Assembly: GCA_035310015.1 (NCBI GenBank)
Contig: DATGEO010000033.1
Coordinates: 1 to 13,274, forward strand
DNA from: DATGEO01 sp035310015
GTDB taxonomy: Bacteria > Chloroflexota > Dormibacteria > Dormibacterales > Dormibacteraceae
Length of the DNA stretch: 13,274 nt
Reading direction: 5' to 3'
Part shown: positions 7,440 to 13,274 of the stretch, in pieces
Layout of the letters: the number at the start of each line of letters is the position of its first letter
Position numbering within the stretch: the first letter of the stretch is position 1
Program-made: the position numbers and the translations under genes
Notes under the pieces: model-generated
The model's input: the letters and a program-made list of their open reading frames with translations, nothing else
The model's database searches: none
Told to the model about the DNA's origin: nothing

Positions 7440-7973
7440 TTGCCGAGAGCCAGAAAGGAAGACAAGGCCGAGCAGGTCGAGCTGATCGCCGGCAAGCTCA
7501 AGCGGGCCAAGGTCGCCGTCCTGACCGACTATCGCGGCCTGACCGTGAGCCAGATCCAGGACCTGCGGGGCAGGCTGCGGACGGGCGACGTCGAGTACCG
7601 CGTGGTCAAGAACACCCTCGCCCGGCGCGCGGCCGCGGCAGCGGGGCATCCAGCCCTGGAGAAGGAGCTGACGGGGCCCATCGCCATCGCCTTCGGCTAC
7701 GACGACCTCGGGGTGCCGCCACGGCTCATCAACGAGTTCGTGCGCGCCACGCGCCTCAAGCTCGAGGTCATAGGCGGGCTCGTCGAAGGCAGGGTCTTCT
7801 CGCCCGAACAGGTCAAGCAGCTGGCCGACCTGCCGTCGCGCGAGACGCTCATCGCCCAGCTCATGGGCACGCTTCAGTCCCCGGTGGGCCAGCTCGTCGG
7901 AATCATGCAGACCCCTGTTCAGCAGCTCATCGGAGTGCTGAACGCATACAAAGAAAAGATGGAGGCGGCATAA
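7440..7973 (+). CDS. rplJ: Large ribosomal subunit protein uL10 (L10)
   Basis: L10 forms the base of the ribosomal stalk, binding 23S rRNA with its N-terminal domain and L7/L12 dimers with its C-terminal helix. The 177-residue product has the family motifs VAVLTDYRGLTVSQ (25-38), YRVVKNTLARRA (53-64) and LPSRETLIAQL (131-141). The start is TTG at 7440, 9 bases after AGGGAGG (7424-7430); no ATG or GTG fits, and the product then begins MPRARKEDKAEQV as expected. The C-terminal helix is long for the family and shows three similar segments (133-145, 147-156 and 158-167), suggesting three L12-dimer sites. It is followed 3 bases later by rplL and probably controlled by the upstream L10 leader. Confidence 0.97.
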   Translation: MPRARKEDKAEQVELIAGKLKRAKVAVLTDYRGLTVSQIQDLRGRLRTGDVEYRVVKNTLARRAAAAAGHPALEKELTGPIAIAFGYDDLGVPPRLINEFVRATRLKLEVIGGLVEGRVFSPEQVKQLADLPSRETLIAQLMGTLQSPVGQLVGIMQTPVQQLIGVLNAYKEKMEAA

Positions 7974-7976
7974 CCA

Positions 7977-8369
7977 ATGGCAACCAAGGTCACCCCGAAG
8001 GAATTCGTCGAGGCGCTCAAGGATTGGAGCATCCTCGACGTCGTCGAGGCCGTGAAGGCGATCGAGGACGAGTTCGGCATCAAGGCCGCGGCCCCGGTCG
8101 CGGTGGCGGCGGCGGCCCCGGCGGCGGGCGCAGGCGGCGCTGAGCCGGAAGAGGAGCAGTCCGAGTTCACGGTCACGCTCCAGTCGGTGGGCGAGAGCAA
8201 GATCAACGTCATCAAGGCCGTCCGCGAGCTGACGCAGCTCGGTCTCAAGGAGGCCAAGGACCTCGTCGACGCGGCCCCGAAGCCGGTGCTGGAGAACGTC
8301 AGCAAGGCCGACGCCGAGAAGGCGCTCGCCAAGCTGCGCGAGGCCGGCGCCAGCGCGGAGATGAAGTAA
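7977..8369 (+). CDS. rplL: Large ribosomal subunit protein bL12 (L7/L12)
   Basis: L7/L12 is the mobile stalk protein that recruits and activates translation GTPases. The 130 residues show an N-terminal dimerisation/L10-binding region (1-36), an Ala/Pro/Gly hinge (37-57), an acidic stretch EPEEEQSE (56-63) and the C-terminal globular domain with KINVIKAVRELTQLGLKEAKDLVD, the conserved factor-binding helices (about 75-98). Length is normal (family about 120-130). The ATG lies 3 bases after the rplJ stop. GGAGG at 7961-7965, inside the rplJ end, is the likely Shine-Dalgarno, and the two genes are surely cotranscribed. rpoB, which normally follows, is 4.5 kb away. Confidence 0.98.
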   Translation: MATKVTPKEFVEALKDWSILDVVEAVKAIEDEFGIKAAAPVAVAAAAPAAGAGGAEPEEEQSEFTVTLQSVGESKINVIKAVRELTQLGLKEAKDLVDAAPKPVLENVSKADAEKALAKLREAGASAEMK

Positions 8370-8387
8370 GGCTCCAGGCGAGCCGAG

Positions 8388-8418
8388 AGGGCCGGGCATC
8401 GCCGCCCGGCCCTTTCCT
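8388..8418 (+). terminator. Intrinsic terminator of rplJ-rplL
   Basis: GGGCCGGGC (8389-8397) pairs perfectly with GCCCGGCCC (8404-8412) across a 6-base loop, with A8388-T8413 extending the stem, followed by a T-rich tail (TTTCCTTTT). It ends 19 bases after the rplL stop and abuts the convergent GH65 gene end at 8420. On the minus strand there is no T-run after the stem, so it works best for rplJL. Confidence 0.85.
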
Positions 8419-8419
8419 T

Positions 8420-10798
8420 TTATATGTGCCGCAGTTGACGCGGGGGCTCGGCGCCCCGGCGGGCCGGCGCGCGCCCGGCCGGCTGCGCGGGCTCCCTCAC
8501 CGGCTCCAGCCGGGGGATCGGTCGCGACACCGACGCCCGGCGGGTCAGCCGGAGCTCTTCGCCGAAGTGGCCGAAGCGAATCGGGCTGCCCCGCAGCAGC
8601 TGGTAGGTCGCCCGTGCCCGGCCGATGCTGACCTTGAGCAGCCGGTCCTGGAACATCATCCGGAAGGCCACCCTCCGGATCCGCGGCGGCAGCCGTGGCG
8701 CGAAGCTGAGCTCAGTGCCGTGGTGCCGCATGCCGCCGAGCCCCGCGACCACCGCCTGCCAGGCGCCCGCGAGCGAGCCCATGTGCAGGCCGTCGGCGAC
8801 GTTGTGCTCGAGATCGTGGAGGTCCATCAGCGCCGCTTCGCCGAGGTAATCGTGCGCCAGCTGCATGGCGCCCACCTCGGCCGCGATGACCGACTGCGTG
8901 CATGACGACAGCGACGAGTCGCGGACCGTCAGGGCCTCGTAGTAGGCGAAGTTGCGCGTCTTCTCCTCGTGCGTGAACGCGTCGCCGCGGAGGTGCATCG
9001 CAAGCACCAGGTCGGCCTGCTTCACGACCTGCTTGCGGTAGAGGTCGAAGTAGGGATAGTGCAGGAAGAGGGGATAGTGGTCCGGCGGCGTGTGCTCGAA
9101 GTCCCACCGGTCGTGCAGCGTGAAGTTGCTCGCCTGCATGTGCACGCCGAGACGGCGGTCGTAGGGAACCGTCATGCGGTCGGCGGCGCGCCGCCAGGCG
9201 GCGACCTCTATGGTCGTGACCTTCAGCCGCTTCGCGACCGCGCGGTGCCGGCCCGCTGCTGCTGCTGCTGCGCGCAGGTTCCGCTGCGCCATCAGGTTGG
9301 TGTAGAGGTTGTTGTCGGCGATGGCGCTGTACTCATCGGGCCCGGTGACGCCGTCGATGGAGAACTCGTCCCGCTGGTTGTGATGACCCACTGATGCCCA
9401 GAGGCGCGCCGTCTCGATGAGCAGCTCCGCCCCGACCGCGCGCTCGAACGCCACGTCGCCGGTCGCGGTGACGTAGCGGAGCACCGCATCGGCGACGTCG
9501 GCGTTGATGTGGAACGCGGCGGTCGACGCCGGCCAGTAACCGGAGCACTCCTCGCCGTGGATCGTCCGCCACGGAAAAGCCGCGCCCTTCAGCCCCAGGA
9601 CGCGAGCGCGGCCGCGGGCGAGGTCGAGGATCGAATGCCGCCAGCGCAGGATGTCGGCGGCCGCCTCGGGCGCGGTGTACACGAGCACCGGCAGCACGAA
9701 CGTCTCCGTGTCCCAGAACGTGTGGCCGTCGTAACCCGGACCGGTCAGGCCTTTGGCCGGGACCGCCCGCTGCTCGGCGCGCGCCGACGACTGCAGGACG
9801 TGGAAGAGGGCGAACCGGATCGCCTGCTCGATCTCAGGATCTCCGTCGACCTCGACGTCGGCCCGGGACCAGAACCGGCGGAGATAGTCGCGCTGCAGCC
9901 GGGCGAGGCCGTCCCAGCCGTGCTCGGCCGCGGTCGCCAGGGCGCCCTCCACCTGGGAGCGCAGGGCAGGCACCGACCGGAGGCTCGACCAGGCGTAGGC
10001 GACGCACTTCACCAGGCGAAGCGTCTGCCCGCGGCGAAGCCTGGCCGTGACCGTGAAGCGGGCGCGGTCGCCGGCGGCCTCGATCGCGGTCTCGATGCCG
10101 CGCGGCCCGCGGACGGCGTGGTCCATCGCGCAAGCCATGCGCAGCTTGCTCTTCCTGGTCGAGTGCACCAGCACCGCCCGGCTGCCGCCTGCGTTCGCAA
10201 ACTCGGAGGCGAGGGGTTCCTCCAGCACCTCGGCGCCGCGGGGATCGCTGCGGTTGATGGCGGCGACCGGCTCGTTGGCCACCAGCTCGGACTGCAGCAC
10301 GATGTCGGCGGCCCCGTCGACCGGCTCGACCTCGTAGAGGATCGCCGCCAACGACCGGTGCTCGAGCGAGACCAGGCGCGTCGACCGAACGCGGACAGTG
10401 CGATGCGCCGGCGACTCCCATTCCACGGTGCGCCGCAGCAGGCCGGCGCGCAGGTCGAGGACTCGCTCGTGGGCGCGCAGGTTGCCGTACCTGATGTCGA
10501 AGGGCTCGTCGTCGACCAGCAGCCGGATGATCTTGCCGTCGGTCACGTTCACGATCGTCTGGCCGGCCTCCGGGTAGCCGTACGCGGTTTCGGCGTAGGG
10601 AAGGGGGACGGCCTCATAGAAGGCGTTCAGGTACGAGCCGTTGGTGACGTGGGGCTCGCCCTCGTCCAGGTTCGCGCGCCAGCCGATGTGGCCGTTGGCG
10701 AGGGCGAAGATCGATTCGGTCTCGGCCAGCTGGCGGAGGTCGAGCTTCGCCTCGCGGACGCGCCAGGGCTCGCGGGCGAAGCAGTCGGGGACGATCAA
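8420..10798 (-). CDS. Glycoside hydrolase family 65 disaccharide phosphorylase (kojibiose/trehalose/maltose-type)
   Basis: GH65 enzymes mostly split an alpha-linked glucose disaccharide with phosphate, inverting to beta-glucose-1-phosphate plus glucose. The 792 residues give an N-terminal beta-sandwich (about 1-270), an (alpha/alpha)6 barrel (about 320-690) and a short beta C-domain. Family motifs are GHTFWDTETFVLP (358-370), GVTGPDEYSAIADNN (483-497) with the probable general acid E489, KQADLVLAMHL (593-603) and the phosphate-side DSSLSSCTQS (627-636). The last 40 residues are a Pro/Arg-rich tail. The TTG start overlaps the beta-phosphoglucomutase stop (TTGA), and a partner that consumes beta-glucose-1-phosphate supports phosphorylase rather than hydrolase activity. 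The pair resembles mycobacterial Rv3400-Rv3401. Which disaccharide is used cannot be decided. It is cytoplasmic, with no signal peptide. Confidence 0.92.
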   Translation of the reverse strand: MIVPDCFAREPWRVREAKLDLRQLAETESIFALANGHIGWRANLDEGEPHVTNGSYLNAFYEAVPLPYAETAYGYPEAGQTIVNVTDGKIIRLLVDDEPFDIRYGNLRAHERVLDLRAGLLRRTVEWESPAHRTVRVRSTRLVSLEHRSLAAILYEVEPVDGAADIVLQSELVANEPVAAINRSDPRGAEVLEEPLASEFANAGGSRAVLVHSTRKSKLRMACAMDHAVRGPRGIETAIEAAGDRARFTVTARLRRGQTLRLVKCVAYAWSSLRSVPALRSQVEGALATAAEHGWDGLARLQRDYLRRFWSRADVEVDGDPEIEQAIRFALFHVLQSSARAEQRAVPAKGLTGPGYDGHTFWDTETFVLPVLVYTAPEAAADILRWRHSILDLARGRARVLGLKGAAFPWRTIHGEECSGYWPASTAAFHINADVADAVLRYVTATGDVAFERAVGAELLIETARLWASVGHHNQRDEFSIDGVTGPDEYSAIADNNLYTNLMAQRNLRAAAAAAGRHRAVAKRLKVTTIEVAAWRRAADRMTVPYDRRLGVHMQASNFTLHDRWDFEHTPPDHYPLFLHYPYFDLYRKQVVKQADLVLAMHLRGDAFTHEEKTRNFAYYEALTVRDSSLSSCTQSVIAAEVGAMQLAHDYLGEAALMDLHDLEHNVADGLHMGSLAGAWQAVVAGLGGMRHHGTELSFAPRLPPRIRRVAFRMMFQDRLLKVSIGRARATYQLLRGSPIRFGHFGEELRLTRRASVSRPIPRLEPVREPAQPAGRAPARRGAEPPRQLRHI

Positions 10799-11499
10799 CG
10801 GCCGGAAAGAAGCTCCGCCAGGTCCTGGACCACGACGTCGGCGCCGTGGGCCTCGAGCTCCTCGGACTGGCCGGCGCGGTCGACGCCGACGACGAAGCCG
10901 AACCGCCCGGCCCGGCCCGCCGCCACCCCGGCCAGCGCGTCCTCGAACACCGCGCAGCGCGCCGCCTCGAGGCCCAGCTTCCGGGCGGCCGCCAGGTAGG
11001 TGTCGGGGGCGGGCTTGCCGCGCAGGTGCTCAGCCTCGGCCACGTTGCCGTCGACCTGGGCGTCGAAGCCGCCGATCCCGGCGGCCTTCAGGACTTCGGT
11101 CGTGTTCTTGCTGGAGGAGACGACCGCCGTTTTCAGGCCGGCCCGGCGCACCGCCTGGAGGTAGCGGATCGAGCCCGGGTACGACTCCACCCCGTGAGTG
11201 TGGATGAGCTCGAGGAAGATGTGGTCCTTGCGCGTCGCCAGCTCGTGCACCTGCGGCTCGTCCAGGGTGATGCCCCGGGCCTGGAGAAAGGAGCGGACCC
11301 CGTCCTCCCGGGGCTTGCCGTCGACGTACTCGTCGTAGTCGTGGACGGGGTCGAACGGCGCTTGGCCGGCCTGCCCGGCCAGGAACGCGTCGAACATGCG
11401 CTTCCAGGCCTGGGCATGAACCTTCGCGGTCTGGGTCAGGACGCCGTCCAGGTCGAAGAGGCATGCGGTGACGCCTGCCGGGAGTCCAAGAGCGGTCAA
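10795..11499 (-). CDS. pgmB: Beta-phosphoglucomutase (HAD superfamily)
   Basis: This enzyme converts beta-D-glucose-1-phosphate to glucose-6-phosphate. The 234 residues carry HAD motif I FDLDGVL (15-21; nucleophile D16, acid/base D18), motif II VVSSSKN (126-132), motif III K162 in RGKPAPD and motif IV FEDALAG (185-191). The cap has YVDGKPREDGVRSFLQARGI (58-77), the beta-PGM-type substrate specificity signature. I place the start at TTG 11497-11499, overlapping the stop of the upstream gene as TTGA, because the reading frame continues upstream only as a shadow of that gene and no ATG or GTG lies near the D-x-D motif. The stop overlaps the GH65 start in the same way. It fits as the second step after the GH65 enzyme. 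Confidence 0.9.
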   Translation of the reverse strand: MTALGLPAGVTACLFDLDGVLTQTAKVHAQAWKRMFDAFLAGQAGQAPFDPVHDYDEYVDGKPREDGVRSFLQARGITLDEPQVHELATRKDHIFLELIHTHGVESYPGSIRYLQAVRRAGLKTAVVSSSKNTTEVLKAAGIGGFDAQVDGNVAEAEHLRGKPAPDTYLAAARKLGLEAARCAVFEDALAGVAAGRAGRFGFVVGVDRAGQSEELEAHGADVVVQDLAELLSGR

Positions 11500-12641
11500 C
11501 TGACGGGCGCGGCCGCGAGGCGCTTCAGCACGAGATCCATGCCCCGATCGAGCTCGACCTCGGTGACGCACCAGTGGGGCGAGAGCCGGACGCGGCCGGG
11601 CCGCGAGTCGACGATCACACCGTCGGAGTGAAGCGCCGCCTCCACCTGCTCGGGGCGCTTCGACGCCAGCGTGACGATGCCGCAGCGCCGGAGGCTCTCG
11701 CGCGGAGTGAAGATCTCGACGCTGGCGTCGTCGCACCGGTCCACGATGATGTTGGTCAGCTCGCGCAGCCTCTGCCGGATGTTGGCGACGCCGACCTCGA
11801 GGATCAGGTCGAGCCCCGCGAGGGCCGCAACGTGAGCGGGCATCGCCCAAGTGCCGGTCTCCAGCCGCCTGGCGTCGGCGGCCCAGTCGAGCCGCTGAAG
11901 CGTGAAAGAGAACGGGTCCTGGGTCGCGAACCAGCCCGTGCCTTCCGGCCGCGTTCGGGGGAGCAGCTCGGGGCGCACGTACATGAACGCGGTGCCGGGC
12001 CCGCCGCTCAGCCACTTCAGGCAGCCGCCCACGAACGCGTCGCAGTCGAGCTCCTGCACGTCGATGGGCACGCAGCCGACCGTCTGGTAGCCATCGATGA
12101 CGCACAGCGCGCCGTGGGCGTGCGCGGCGTCCGCGATCGCCCGGACGTTCTGCAGGTAGCCGGTCGTATAGAAAAGGTGGGTCGTGACGACCATGGCCGT
12201 CTGGTCGTCGATGCGCTCGGCGAAGGCCGCCGGCGGGATGGTCGACCCGTCCTCGCTGGGCACGAACTCGACCTTGAAGTCGGGCCGGGACAGCCACTGG
12301 TGGCCGATGGTCGGGAAGTCGAGGGCGCCGATCAGCACCTTCCGCCGGCCCGCGGCCACAGGGAGGCCCGAAGCCAGCGTGGACAGCGCCACCGACACCG
12401 AAGGGGCGATGGCCGTGGAGCCCGCCGGCGCGTGGAGGAGCTCGCCGACCCGGGAGCGCAGGCGCTCGAGCAGCGGGAGCCACTCCGAGTACCAGGCGGG
12501 CGTGCCCATCGCGTCCCAGGACTCGGCGTACCGGTCAAGGGCGGCCCGGCCGGAGCGGGGAAGGGGGCCCAGGGAGCAGGCATTGAGGTAGATCCAGCGA
12601 TCGAGGAGGGGGAATTCGGCCCTCAGCGCCTCCCAGTCCAT
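11496..12641 (-). CDS. Aminotransferase class V-fold PLP-dependent enzyme, kynureninase-like
   Basis: The 381-residue product is the length of a fold-type I PLP enzyme. It starts with the class V text FPLLDRWIYLNACSLGPLP, has the PLP-ring aspartate in CVIDGYQTVG (D183) and the Schiff-base lysine K209 in GGCLKWLSGGPGTAFMYV. The LK-W/Y-L-x-x-GPG form is typical of kynureninases and their relatives. A C-terminal SRPGRVRLSPHW segment matches the class V carboxylate-binding end. Other candidates are a cysteine lyase/desulfurase-like or isopenicillin-N-epimerase-like enzyme; the substrate is unknown, and no tryptophan-catabolic neighbours are present. ATG at 12641 is preferred, with an AGGGTGAGG-type purine stretch just upstream; GTG at 12650 would add three residues. 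It is first in a three-gene operon with beta-PGM and GH65, and its stop overlaps the pgmB start. Confidence 0.85.
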   Translation of the reverse strand: MDWEALRAEFPLLDRWIYLNACSLGPLPRSGRAALDRYAESWDAMGTPAWYSEWLPLLERLRSRVGELLHAPAGSTAIAPSVSVALSTLASGLPVAAGRRKVLIGALDFPTIGHQWLSRPDFKVEFVPSEDGSTIPPAAFAERIDDQTAMVVTTHLFYTTGYLQNVRAIADAAHAHGALCVIDGYQTVGCVPIDVQELDCDAFVGGCLKWLSGGPGTAFMYVRPELLPRTRPEGTGWFATQDPFSFTLQRLDWAADARRLETGTWAMPAHVAALAGLDLILEVGVANIRQRLRELTNIIVDRCDDASVEIFTPRESLRRCGIVTLASKRPEQVEAALHSDGVIVDSRPGRVRLSPHWCVTEVELDRGMDLVLKRLAAAPVS

Positions 12642-12650
12642 TGCCCTCAC

Positions 12651-12843
12651 CCTAACCCGGTCCGGCTTCGCGGGAGGGAGGAAACTTTGCTATAGTCGGC
12701 CGATTCCGGCCAGGCCGTTCGCTGGCTGCGATGTCGCGTCCCACAAACGCGCCAGGGCGTTGTATACTGGCCGTTCGTGCACGCCCGGCCGCTCATCTTG
12801 CCTATTTCTTGAGCGCGCCCTTTTTTCCTTCAAGGAGCAACGA
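12651..12843. promoter_or_regulatory. Divergent intergenic region between the PLP-enzyme operon and rpoB
   Basis: This short region must hold promoters for both directions. Rightward candidates are TATAGT at 12691-12696 and TATACT at 12763-12768, each 5 of 6 to the -10 consensus in GC-rich DNA, with poor -35 matches (TTCGCG at 12667 and CCCACA at 12740). An inverted repeat CGCGT-N7-ACGCG (12735-12751) overlies the second -35 area. No clear leftward promoter was found and no intrinsic terminator is visible. Confidence 0.45.
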
Positions 12844-13274
12844 ATGATCTCAGAGATGAGAGCGCCCGCGCGTCTCAGCTACGGCCGCATCCCCAACCTC
12901 GTGGAGCTGAAGGACCTCATCGCCACACAGCTGGAGTCCTTCCACTGGTTCAAGAGCGAGGGCCTGCGGGAGCTCTTCGACGAAATCAACCCCATCACCG
13001 ACTACACCGGCAAGAACTTCGAGCTGAAGTTCCTGGACTACGAGTTCGGCCAGCCCAAGTTCTCGGTCGAAGAGTGCCGCAACCGCGACATGACCTACGC
13101 CGCGCCGCTGCGGATCAAGACCCGCCTTACCATCAAGGAGACGGGGGAGATCAAGGAGTCCGAGGTCTACATGGGCGACTTCGCCATGATGACCGACGAG
13201 GGCACGTTCATCGTCAACGGCACCGAGCGCGTCGTCGTGTCGCAGCTCGTGCGCTCGCCCGGCGTGTACTTCAC
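12844..13274 (+). CDS. rpoB: DNA-directed RNA polymerase beta subunit (5' part, runs off the window)
   Basis: RpoB is the catalytic beta subunit of RNA polymerase. 143 complete codons are visible. The family text is clear: SYGRIPNLVELKDLIATQLESFHWF (start region, 12-36), ITDYTGKNFELKFLDYEFG, a TYAAPLRIKTR stretch (84-94) and MGDFAMMTDEGTFIVNGTERVVVSQLVRSPGVYF at the window edge. ATG 12844 is 6 bases after AAGGAG (12832-12837); a second in-frame ATG at 12856 lacks that spacing. The rifampicin-binding region lies beyond the window. It is separated from rplL by the three-gene minus-strand operon, so it has its own promoter. Confidence 0.98.
   Translation, partial: MISEMRAPARLSYGRIPNLVELKDLIATQLESFHWFKSEGLRELFDEINPITDYTGKNFELKFLDYEFGQPKFSVEECRNRDMTYAAPLRIKTRLTIKETGEIKESEVYMGDFAMMTDEGTFIVNGTERVVVSQLVRSPGVYF

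Noticed and set aside
7149..8399. 416-codon minus-strand open frame opposite rplJ-rplL
   Set aside because: It is antisense to two certain ribosomal protein genes and crosses the leader and terminator.
9255..9269. (GCT)5 microsatellite inside the GH65 gene
   Set aside because: It is a short triplet run encoding an Ala tract in a helix region. Length changes would stay in frame, so it is not a phase-variation switch.
9509..10999. 496-codon plus-strand open frame opposite GH65 and pgmB
   Set aside because: It is antisense to two well-supported genes, with no start context and a biased Arg/Gly/Ala composition.
10795..12483. 562-codon minus-strand frame read as one protein
   Set aside because: Only its last 234 codons match a family (beta-phosphoglucomutase). 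The first 330 or so are a shadow of the PLP enzyme in another frame, so no fusion is supported.
8420..12650. Recent mobile-element insertion between rplL and rpoB
   Set aside because: No transposase, integrase, tRNA gene, terminal inverted repeats or target duplication is visible, and base composition matches the flanks.
11574..12695. 373-codon plus-strand open frame opposite the PLP enzyme
   Set aside because: It is antisense to a gene with clear PLP motifs, and its translation has no recognisable features.
12709..12726. Hairpin GCCAG-N8-CTGGC upstream of rpoB as a terminator or riboswitch
   Set aside because: It has only five pairs, no T-run follows, and no known riboswitch signature is present.

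Overview
This is a high-GC (roughly two-thirds G+C by eye) bacterial window centred on a rearranged rplJ-rplL / rpoB locus. The organism cannot be named from the sequence. The GC-rich coding, three TTG start codons, an L10 leader of the Gram-positive type, a FIMAH-like surface-protein module and a beta-phosphoglucomutase + GH65 pair like mycobacterial Rv3400-Rv3401 suggest a high-GC monoderm-type lineage. Actinomycetota, or Chloroflexota/Dormibacterota-like soil bacteria, are the plausible options. This is inference.

Positions 1-6747 (+) hold the 3' part of a giant repetitive, presumably exported protein with 2248 residues visible. It consists of about 65-residue beta-rich repeats, a duplicated 80-residue Cys-pair module, many Gly/Asn-rich RTX-like turns, a conserved aromatic module, about five Ig-like domains and a C-terminal FIMAH-like helical module. 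A GNAT acetyltransferase follows 18 bases later (6766-7308).

A perfect -10 box overlaps the GNAT stop codon and should start the rplJ-rplL transcript. Its roughly 124-nt leader (about 7316-7439) looks like the L10 autoregulatory leader. It can form either the L10-type stem or a 12-bp hairpin that buries the Shine-Dalgarno and is followed by a U-run, a compact attenuator or RBS-masking switch. rplJ (TTG start) and rplL follow, ending in a strong intrinsic terminator at 8388-8418.

Between rplL and rpoB, where most bacteria have nothing, lies a three-gene operon on the opposite strand, transcribed from about 12650 down to 8420. It encodes a kynureninase-like class V PLP enzyme, a beta-phosphoglucomutase and a GH65 disaccharide phosphorylase. 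Both junctions are TTGA stop/start overlaps, so the three proteins are probably translationally coupled. GH65 plus beta-PGM forms a complete route: disaccharide + Pi to beta-glucose-1-phosphate, then to glucose-6-phosphate. The role of the PLP enzyme is unknown.

rpoB begins at 12844 (+) after a 193-194 bp divergent intergenic region with its own candidate promoters, and runs off the window after 143 codons. No CRISPR array, tRNA, rRNA, transposase or attachment site was seen. No gene-free stretch exceeds 300 bases.
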